A stretch of DNA of 64,000 bases. Origin: Apostichopus japonicus (taxonomy: Eukaryota; Echinodermata; Holothuroidea; Aspidochirotida; Stichopodidae). The position numbers and the translations under genes are program-made. Positions 12,001 through 22,300 of the stretch are shown here, piece by piece (within the stretch, counting starts at the first letter, position 1; each line of letters begins with the position of its first letter). Under the pieces are notes generated by a model. It saw only the letters and a program-made list of their open reading frames with translations, searched no databases and was not told the DNA's origin. The DNA is taken from the NCBI RefSeq assembly GCF_037975245.1, contig NC_092575.1, forward strand, positions 29,218,341 to 29,282,340, in the 5' to 3' direction.

Positions 12001-13080
12001 CTGAAAATTAACTTTGACCTCATATAACTTCCCACACCAAGGTCACACAGGGGTCAACCTATTGACATTTATGATCAGAAGGTACCTTTGACATCTGAAA
12101 ATAGCATCGAAACTGTAAAAAATCCACAAAACACGAAAAGGTCACCAGAGGTCAAATTGAGGTCAAGGGTCACCCAGATGCGGGTCGACAATTGGACTTC
12201 ATTGAAACAACTCCCAACCCTAACGGACAATTTGTTCTCAAGTTATCGCAAAAATACTAGTTTTTTATCATTAATTGACCTTTGGTGACCTTGTATCACA
12301 TAACCGTTAAGTTTGAAAATATCCCTCTATACCATTTGCAACTACTCCAAAAATATCAACCTTGTCACACCTTGGAACTGGGAGTTATTGCATTAAATGT
12401 CTGAAAATTAACTTTGACCTCATATAACTTCCCACACCAAGGTCACACAGGGGTCAACCTATTGACATTTATGATCAGAAGGTACCTTTGACATCTGAAA
12501 ATAGCATCGAAACTGTAAAAAATCCACAAAACACGAAAAGGTCACCAGAGGTCAAATTGAGGTCAAGGGTCACCAAGATGCGGGTCGACAATTGGACTTC
12601 ATTGAAACAACTCCCAACCCTAACGGACAATTTGTTCTCAAGTTATCGCAAAAATACTAGTTTTTTATCATTAATTGACCTTTGGTGACCTTGTATCACA
12701 TGACCGTTAAGTTTGAAAATATTCCCCTATACCATTTGCAACTACTCCAAAAATATCAACCTTGTCACACCTTGGAACTGGGAGTTATTGCATTAAATGT
12801 ATGAAAATTAACTTTGACCTCATATAACTTCCCACACGAAGGTCACACAGGGGTCAACCTATTGACATTTATGATCAGAAGGTACCTTTGACATCTGAAA
12901 ATAGCATCGAAACTGTAAAAAATCCACAAAACACGAAAAGGTCACCAGAGGTCAAATTGAGGTCAAGGGTCACCCAGATGCGGGTCGACAATTGGATTAC
13001 ATTGAAGCAACTCCCAACCCTAACGGACAATTTGTTCTCAAGTTATCGCAAAAAATACTAGTTTTTTATCAATAATTGAC
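9076..13080. repeat. 400-bp satellite array rich in nuclear-receptor-type half-sites
   Basis: The motif TGACCTTTGGTGACCT recurs at 9476, 9876, 10276 and every 400 bases to 12676, a strikingly exact period. Each unit contains: an inverted DR4 (TGACCT-4-TGACCT, for example 9876-9891); a DR5 (AGGTCA-5-GGGTCA, for example 9640-9656); a composite AGGTCA-4-AGGTCA-5-AGGTCA-1-GGGTCA (for example 9739-9772); and a single TGACCT. Diagnostic variants repeat every three units, so 10676-11876 and 11876-13076 are 1200-bp higher-order copies. The 66-codon open frame in each unit is a by-product. Confidence 0.92.
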
Positions 13081-14012
13081 CTTTGGTGACCTCGGATCAC
13101 ATGACCGGTAAGTTTGAAAATATTCCCCTATACCATTTGCAACTTGTCCAAAAATATCAACCATGTCACACCTTGGAACTGGGAGTTGTTGCATTAAATG
13201 TGTGAAAATTAACTTTGACCTCGTATAACTTCGCACACGAAGGTCACACGGGTGTCAACCAATTGACATTTTTGATCGGAAGGTACCTTTGATATCCAAA
13301 TCTAGCATCAAAACCAAACATTTTCTTTTTTGCTCGTTTCCTCCCAAAATAAGCACATTTTTTCTAATGTGACCTTTGACCTTTTGACCTTGGTTTCAGA
13401 TGTAGTTTAATCTCCTGATTCCAAAAAACAAAACGAAAAGTCTGTACAACCATCCTAACTCCGACCGAAAAACTTTGACCCCATATAACTTCGCACATAA
13501 AGGTCGCACGGGGTCAACCTATTGACATTTATGATCAGAAGGTACCTTTGACATCTGAAAATAGCATCGAAACTGTAAAAATCCCAAAAACACGAAAAGG
13601 TCACCAGAGGTCAAATTGAGGTCAAGGGTCACCCAGATGCGGGTCGACAATTGGATCACATTGAGGCAACTCCCAACCCTAACAGACATTTTGTTCTCAA
13701 GTTATCGCAAAAATACTAGTTTTTTATCATTAATTGACCTTTGGTGACCTCGGATCACATGACCGTTATGTTTGAAAATGCTCCCCTAACCAGTTCACAA
13801 CTTGTCCCAAAATATCAATCTTGTCGCACGTTGGCACTGGGAGTTATTGCAGTTTTAATATTTTCGGTTTTTGGACCATAACTGACCTTTGGCGACCTTT
13901 GTGGGCACCAGAAACAATAGGGCACACCTTCTCCATATGGCGGATCTATAGTCCAAGTTTGGCCTCAATCCAACATTCCCTTATTGAGATAGAGCGTACC
14001 CAAGCAAGTGTC

Positions 14013-14066
14013 ACAGACACACACACGCACATACACACATACATACATACATACATACACACACAC
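14013..14066. repeat. CA/CATA microsatellite
   Basis: (AC)n followed by (ATAC)n close to the 3' end of the AGGTCA-rich element. It is shared in position by copy 2 (33866-33934) and, inverted, by copy 3 (52798-52830), so it is a constant part of the element. Confidence 0.85.
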
Positions 14067-14089
14067 GCCAACCTGACTGCATAGGTTGG

Positions 14090-15800
14090 CACTGGGAGTT
14101 ATTGCATTAAATGCTCGAAATTAACTTGTGTCAAATTACTGAAAAAAGACAAATACTCAGATATCTCAAATACATGGATATTGTTTATTTTTTTCAAATA
14201 CTAGATATAAACTGTACTGTTGTTATATAAAATATATGAACTTAAACTACGCAACTATTAACAACTATATATAAAAGGAAAGAGACCATGTAGTGTTGAT
14301 TGAGGTTTAATGGCAGTAAATGATTATGACTATTTGTTTTAAAATAAATATTGTTGTAATGTAAGCCCCACCACTACCCGCCTGCTATCCATCCCCTCAT
14401 TTCTTCCATGAACCATAAAAAGCTTGATATATTGTATTAACATATACTGCTTTCCTAACTAAACTTGGTTTTGGACAATTCTGCCAAAAAATGTAGACCA
14501 GAAATGAATAAATTATTAGGAACACTTAAAATCTTAAAATCAAGAAATACAGAGTACTTTTATGTTGAACATCGTTGTCAAAACTGCAGGGTCTTTACAC
14601 CTTGGTTTGAGGTAGAGCTGGATGAAGACATAGAGCTAGCTGAAGTGCTGGCAGATGGTATAGTTTTTGTGATTTTGGTTATTGTGGTTGTTTGTATTCT
14701 TCACATCCTTCAGTCTGGAGCTTGTCCTCTATGGTGGCTTCTTCAAGAAAGCTGTGCGTTTTATCGGTTGGGAGGGTCAGCTATTGTAACTAATCTTTAT
14801 TAAGTATGGTGAATTGTATTCTTTTTGGTCCATTTCTACGCTCACGTTTACTGAAGTTATGAGCCTAGTTTATGGCCCATGAATCTGCAATGAAAAGATT
14901 GTAGAAACAAATATTAACATGTTAATTCATTTGAATACCTGCAGTCTCTGAAAAAATAATGAGAAGTTAATGACCTTTTGTGTTTTCCATTGAATGCTCT
15001 TTTAGGTTTTCTGTAACTACGAAAAACTGGTTTCATGACAATATACCCACATCAATTATTATAATTCCTGATTATAATGTTATTCGTAAAGATAGGACTG
15101 GCAACGGGGTGGGCAGCTGGCCTCTATAACAAGGAGGGGGTATTTTTAAATCTGCCATGACATTAGTTGCCTATTGCCTATATGTAGAACAATTCAGGTT
15201 TCTTACGCTTGTGCAGTGTCACAGTGGGCAAGGCGTTAGACTATGGATCATTTTGGTCTGGGTGGCAGAGGTTCGAATGCACTTTCTTTGTTTACACCAA
15301 ACTACAGATGCATTGTTATTTATAACTAATTTAATGTGCAAATTCAAAACACATATTTCATCTCTTTTAATTTTTGGGCGATTCGGCTGAAAAATTGTTT
15401 CATTTTGTACACACAAACTGGGTTTACCTCTAAGTTAGGGTATATCTGAAATTGATGGCTCTGTTCATCACCCTCACTTTAATATACCTGGTGAGAGGCT
15501 TGTGAGAAGAGGTGTATAATTTGCACTATAATTAGTGCTGCATTGATTCACTGACATATACAACAATCAAAAAGCCCTTTGTATTCCATGTGTGACCGAC
15601 AAATGTCTAACTCTTCAAGTTTGCTTTGAGTACTGGAGAAGTTATATGTTGTAAATATGATTGTCATTGATATGCACGGACTTGGATATTTGAAAGTTAA
15701 CTTTCTGTTGCTTGCAAGTGAAGAATTGTTTGTGTCGCTACAAAATGCAGACAGTAATGAAACGTGATACCTTGTTGTCTTTAGCTTGATGTTGTTCTGG
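14090..15800. other. Unassigned sequence between satellite array and Helentron
   Basis: The first about 45 bases are a stray piece of the 400-bp unit. The rest has no recognisable gene. A 112-codon frame at 14465-14803 (+) includes a hydrophobic stretch but no known motif and no splice support. Part of this region may be the 3' non-coding tail of the minus-strand Helentron, whose terminus I could not locate. Confidence 0.3.
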
Positions 15801-16260
15801 ATTGTTAAATTTTGGTTCAAATTTGCAAGGTTAATCAAATTTGGTTGCAGTTTCATCAATTTTGTTCCATTTTTTAAAGAAATTAAAAATATTGTTCAAG
15901 TTTTTTCAATTGTTGTTAAAATTGTCAAAGTTATTCGAAGTGGTTAAATTTTTGTTCACGATTTGCTCAACCTTGTTCAAATTTTGGTCAAGGTTTGTTC
16001 AACTTTGTTCAAGTATTATTCAAATTTGGTTAAAGTTTATTCAAATTTCGCTCACAGTTATTCAAATTTGGTTCAAGTTTTGGTAAGATTTCTTCAAATT
16101 TGGTTAAAGTTTATTCAAATTTCGCTCACAGTTATTCAAATTTGGTTCAAGTTTGTTCAAGTTTTGGTAAGATTTGTTCAAATTGTGTTCAAGTTTGTTC
16201 ATGATTGTTTAAATTTTGTTCTGGTTTTTTAAATACTTGATCAAATGTGGTTTCAGTTTG
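15800..16260. repeat. Degenerate short tandem repeat (TTCAAATTTGGTT-type)
   Basis: Variants of 'attcaaatttggtt' and 'gttcaagttttggt' recur about every 12-30 bases, with a longer duplicated block ('aaatttggttaaagtttattcaaatttcgctcacagttattc' at about 16023 and about 16098). The block near 15845 ('catcaattttgttccattttt') recurs near 16260. It lies directly 3' of the Helentron coding region, where such elements often carry tandem repeats. Confidence 0.6.
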
Positions 16261-16397
16261 ATCAATTTTGTTCCATTTTTTTTAAGAAATATCATCAATA
16301 TGTTCCACTTCTTAAAGAAATATAAAAGTTTCTTCAAGTTACTTCAAAATTGGGTTCAAACTTGAGCACATAAGACATATGGTACACATATTTTGGT

Positions 16398-19300
16398 TTA
16401 ACTTGTTGTGTTTTCATGGCAGTTTTGCAGAGAAATCCATGTTGCTTTGTGATCACTGTAATAGCTCTCAAGGACTCCACTACCAATTGTTTTACTTGTA
16501 GGAATATTTGTGTAGATATGATCTAAGCATGAGTTATAATCTGTTGTAGGAGTGAGTATGATTTGTTGGTATTTGAATGTTCTTGTGAATAAAGAGAGAA
16601 GGCTGTTTTTCTCTGGCGTGTTTTGGAGTACATCAACATTGAAATCACCAATAATCAATGTTTGTTGTGAATGATCTATGTGACTTAGAAAGTTACTCAA
16701 TGCATCATGGAATTGTTGCATGGGAACCATTTTAGACCTGTAAATTAGTGCAATTTGAATAGTTCCAGCACATGTGTCTTTGGTTGTCAGGGAGATTTCA
16801 ATATTATTTGTATTCAGAGCATGTTCAGTCAGTGTTTTGATATTATTCTTAGTGTAGATTACAGTGCCATATGGGGAATTTGAGACAGGAGCATGAGATG
16901 GGATGTTTTTGAATAGTGTAAATCCTTCAATGAACAGCTCATCATTTGGTATTGCTTCTGATATATGGCATTCAGTGAAAAGTAGAATATCAGCAGATGT
17001 GATTGTGCTGTCATGAATTATGTCAGAAATGTGTCTCTTCAGTGATCTTACATTTTGATGAATGATGGTAGTGTTGTCCGTACTTTCAAATGCATGGCTG
17101 CATATTTTCAATGATCGTATGGATCGTAGGTTTTCTACTTCCTTGACAACATTTCGATCGACATTAATTTTTTCTGGATTAAGTTCAAGAATGTACAATC
17201 CATTTATGGAAGTCACTCTACTTAATGCAACATAGTGGATGTGACATTGTGTTCTAGCACCTGACATATCAACAACTATCTCTTTCATTGTATCTCCTTG
17301 ACATCTATGGACTGTCTTTGCAGTTGCTGGTCTGAGGGGAAATTGTTTCCGCATAACTTCTGCATTTTTGTTGCGACCAATCCTGAACTGTCGACTACTT
17401 CTTGATATTGGTGTCCATGTTGAAGCAAGCTTTGAATGATACAGTTCTCTTTTAGAGTGTCGACATGCTTTACCTACAGTAATGTCATCGAACTGTACCC
17501 ATATAGTGTGAATGTTCTGATCATGTACATTCTCTATATACTTGATGATACCAGTAGCACCATTTATCATTCCATCTTCAACTGAAACATTGAGACAGAG
17601 GTCAACTCTTTGATCAATGCCCAACGATAGTTCAGTGAATAATCCCATTGTCTTTTGAGGATTGTTCGGTATGCAAGTCAGTATTTTCTGTTTGACTGTG
17701 TTTGGGACATCACCTACGACAATGTCTTGAGATCTAATTGTGAGCTTTAGAGTGTCTAGTTTGGAAAAAACTTCATCATTGTGTGCATTCACTCTTAGGT
17801 TTGTCTGATAAACATGTGTAACATTTGATGGAACATTGTCGACTGTAAACTGTCTAGTGTTCAGCAGCTTCAAATCATCATCTGTTTGTCTATTTTCTCT
17901 TAGTCGGTTCAAAAGTTGAGCAAAACTCTGGTCATCTTTTTGTCGCATGATTTCAGTTAGTTCAAAGGCCATAAAATGATCTCTCCATAAATTAGATGCA
18001 AGTGGACCATAATCATGAGTTAGATCATTAAATATCCATCCATCAAACACTGGCTTGAGTTGAAAGAGATCACCAACAGCAATAATGCTAACACCTCCAA
18101 ATATTTTCTTGCTACCCATAATTTGTTGCAGTCTTTTATCTATGTATGTAAACATCCCATTACCAACCATAGATATTTCATCAATGAAAATGATTTTCAA
18201 ATTTCGGAACTTCACTCGAAGTGAGTTTAACTTGTCTGATGTTAATGCCTTGTAATGAAATCCTTGACTAGCTGGAATGAGTAGAGCACTGTGAATGGTA
18301 CTGCCTTCGATACCATATGCTGCTTTGCCTGTTGGTGCCATTAGAAGAATGTGAGTATCATCTGGATCACTTCCAGGCTGGCTAGAATAGTATTTCAAAA
18401 GTGCATTGTACAGAGCTTTCAATACTTGAGATTTTCCTACACCAGCTCCGCCAGTAAGAAATGTGTACAGTGGTTCTTGTTTTGTTTTGCACCAATGCAG
18501 TACATAGTAGAAGAAGTCTTTCTGCTTTTTATTGAGGCTGCGTACTAGAGTTCTATATTCTGAATCTGGCAAGCGAGGTTTTTGCAATTCTTCTATGTTT
18601 GCACTATTGACTGCAATCCCAATGTCTTGTCCAATATCATACAATTCAGGTGATTCATTGGAAGGGATTTTCTCTTGTTGTTTATCCTTTTCGTCTCGAT
18701 GAGCCTTTTCCGTATGTTCTGTATTTGGTGCAATCTCATCATACATCTCAGGGTCTTCATTTTCAATATCATCAATTGCCTGGTCAATGATATCTCCACT
18801 GTGGTTATATTCTGCTTCCTTGTCTTTAATCTCGGATTCAACCTGGAGGTATCGTTCTTGGTATGTATCACATGACTCTATGATATTATTCTCAGATCTC
18901 CAAGGAAAAAACAACATCAGTTGCTCTCTGTAGTACTTTTCTGCATCATTTTCCTTGTTAAACCGAACATATCTGATGATCTTGGCTTTGTTTCTTTTTC
19001 TAAAGTTTAATGCACCAACTGTATAGCATTTGACCTCACCAGTATCCTGCATATCATGGCCATCAGCATTATCATGTGATTCATAGTCTTGGGCAATGCT
19101 GTCTTTGTTCAATTTGATAGAAGGGTCATCATCATTTTCATCTAATTCATAATCATTATTAGTACTCTCATTGCTCTTGTTGTCACTAGTGATATCGAAC
19201 CAAGCTGCAAAGTCTGCAAGGCAATAATGTTGTAGTGCTTTAGGTCGGGCAGCATACTTCCTGATAAGTCCCATACATTCAATATCTGTAGAGTAATCTG

Positions 19301-22300
19301 GCAACTGTTGAATATATTCCAATGGTTTGATCAGGATTGTTCGATCTTCTAATGGTGAGGTATTTATAAACACAAACTGCCTGGAGGCTTTTCTGAGTGA
19401 CATTTGTAATACCAAATACACTGCTTCTTGAGCACTCATTTCAACATGATTAAGGAATTTGTTTCCAATGTGTCGTACTTGCTGTTTGATGTCCATGTTC
19501 CCTTCTCTTGCTTCTGTTGTTGCACGTTGCATAAGGTTACTCATACCTCTTTGTCCTTTGCTAATGTAAGATACAATGTACATGGCACATGCATATGGGT
19601 CCAGCACATATTGAATATCCATATTAGCTCTCCAAGTTTCTAGCAAGACTTTATTGTAACCATTAATCCTGACTTCAGATGGTGATCTTTTGAGAAAGAT
19701 TTTGTCTGATGTTATTGATGAACGTATAGCAAGAATGTAATCTCTTTCTGTGCTTCCCAACTTTGTCAACATATCTTCAAATGTGTCAGTAATGTCTTCA
19801 GCAAGTTTCAAATCATCCAAGTAAGCCTTTATGCACTTGTACAATTCTGTAGTTTTGTCATTGCTTTTATCTTCCAATGGTGTTAGAATCATGGTTTTAG
19901 GCATTGGTGGGATAGGAAACCCAAAGCGGCAAACACCTTGTCTCTTTTTCCTGCATGTCTTTGCATGGCTGTGAGATTGCAAGTTAACAGTTTGGTTGAC
20001 TGTGTCAGGTATGTTACATGTGACATATTGATCAACAAATGATGCTACTTCTGTAGGAGCTGCATTTCCATATAAAGGTGCATCTTTGACCCAAACGAGC
20101 ATGTGAATGTGTGGAGAACCTCTCTGTTGGAACTCAACTCTGTAGAAATGATCAATGATCTCACCAATTGGATGATATGAACTATACAGGAAATTATTCA
20201 AGAACCTACGAAACATGTAATCAAAGTGACGTGCACATGTGACAGGGTCACTCTGGATAAGGTCAGATTTCTCATTCCAATTCATGTTTAAAAGTTCTTC
20301 ATCTGTGAAATGTTTGTTTTTGATTGTTCTTCCAAGGATTTTGAGTAGGTGAAGCCACCTTGTTTCAGCAGCAGAGAATGACAGAAACCATGTTGGGATT
20401 CCAAGTTGTCGAATCATTGCAAACAGTTCCTTCTTGGACCTTTCCCAATAGGGAGGGGATCCTCGTAATGTTCGGAATACTCTAAATCCTTCATCTAGGG
20501 TCAAGATTTGCTTGATACTTTCATTTGTTTTGAAATGTTGAGCAGTTAATTTCTTCCCTTGTGTTTTTTTCTTTCTCATACTAAGTGTTACTTTCTGCTG
20601 TATTTGGTTTATTTGTAGCTTCCTGGTTTTGTAGAATATGTTTTGGACAGATTTGGCAAATCTTCTATCTTTGTGGCGCAGTTCCCACTTACAAATTGTG
20701 CTGTAGTGTACCTTAACTTTGTTGTCACTTCTTGGCTGTCCACCAAATAATGTTGGAAATGCAAGTATTTCAGAAAGACTGTCTTGAAATAAGCCCATAG
20801 GTCTATTTCCTTCACCTGGTGCTACGCAATAAGCAAGTTGGCTTTGTTCCTGAAATTCTGGTGTTAGCATAGTATCTAATGTACCTGTAAGTTGCATGTC
20901 ATCATTTTGAGCTTCTGTCCAATCATCATCTGAATCTGGATTGTCTTCATTGTTGGTTTGAATTGAAGGAGTTGCACCTACTGGTAAGTCAGCATTCTCA
21001 TTTTTGTCAGATTGTTTTTCAGGAGGTTCTATGAATTCGTGCCAATCATCATCCATCTGCTGTATCGTTTCATTCCAATTCTGATCAATTGAGACTCTTT
21101 CATCTTTGTATAATTGACTGTTTGCAACTAGCCATTTTGCAGCATCAATTACTTTATTGGGCCTGACATTTTCACTTTGAACTGAGTGCTTATAAGAAAG
21201 TTTTCTCTTAAACTTGACAGGAATAGTCATGCTTTCATTTAGCCTGCGTGGTAATAGTCTACATGTACTTGACACATCAGCTGCAACATTTACCACATTT
21301 CCTTTCAGATTCAATTGTCGCCCTCTAGGAAGTTCTCGAATTTGCATAAATGGTATACGAAGAGCTACTAATTTCTCTTCAAGAGAATGCAATTGTAATT
21401 CTTTTGGAATTGTCACAAACTTCATGTTATTGTTAAGGCTTAACGGTGGTATCTTATCAGAATTAATATATTCCTTGCAGGTACTACAAATCCACAATTT
21501 GTTGTTGATAGAAGGATTGTGTAAAGCAATGCTGAAAGTAGATTTTGCTGTTTTCGTTACAAAGCTAGTGACACTTTCTTTATACCATAACTGTTCACAA
21601 CAACAGCACACATATTCAGGACCTACTGAAATAGAGTTGAGAAAACCTTCTTGCAATTGTTGAATTGATGAAGTGTTACAGCTGGTTCTCTTGTTGTATT
21701 TGGATTTGATTTCATTACCCGCAAACTGTGGATCTGTTCTAGCTTGTGCCATACGTTCTTGATTCTTTTGTTTTTCTGGGACAGAGTAGGTGTCATTTTT
21801 GCGAATAGTGTTCATTCGTTTGATGTTTTGTATCTGTTCAATTTGAATATATTCCAGTTTTTGTCTTTTGTCTTTCATTCGTTTGATGTTTTTTTTTCTC
21901 TCATTTTGAGAGTACTCCTCATTTTGTCTTTTGTCTTTCACTCTTTTGATGTTTTTTTCCCTCTCATTTTGAGAGTACTCCTCATTTTGTCTTTTGTCTT
22001 TCACTCTTTTGATGTTTTTTTCTCTCTCATTTTGAGAGTACTCCTCATTTTGTCTTTTGTCTTTCACTCTTTTGATGTTTTTTTTCCTCTCATTTTGAGA
22101 GTACTCCTCATTTTGTCTTTTGTCTTTCACTCTTTTGATGTTTTTTTCCCTCTCATTTTGAGAGTACTCCTCATTTTGTCTTTTGTCTTTCACTCTTTTG
22201 ATGTTTTTTTCCCTCTCATTTTGAGAGTACTCCTCATTTTGTCTTGTGTCTTTCACTCTTTTGATGTTTTTTTCCCTCTCATTTTGAGAGTACTCCTCAT

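Larger units (their letters stand above)
8526..14085 (+). mobile_element. AGGTCA-rich tandem-repeat element, copy 1
   Basis: The left end starts CAAGAGCCCAAGGGC, with GGTTCCTTGCTT at 8546-8557. About 500 bases of lead sequence follow, matching the inverted copy 3 at 54.8-55.1 kb. The body is a tandem array of 400-bp units, then a diverged trailer (13080-13990), a CA/CATA tract and the sequence GCCAACCTGACTGCATAGGTT. Unlike copy 2, the last 25 bases with the hairpin are missing: after GGTT the sequence jumps to a fragment of the internal unit. No protein is encoded. The architecture (terminal inverted repeat, tandem units, microsatellite, 3' hairpin) resembles HINE/DINE-type relatives of Helentrons; that assignment is inference. 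Confidence 0.6.

Noticed and set aside
9688-12688. Eight near-identical 66-codon open frames spaced 400 bp apart
   Set aside because: They are the same stretch of the satellite unit each time, with no motif or initiation context. The homogenised repeat explains them.
14465-14803. 112-codon frame with a hydrophobic segment
   Set aside because: No recognised motif, no splice support, no neighbouring exon; consistent with chance.
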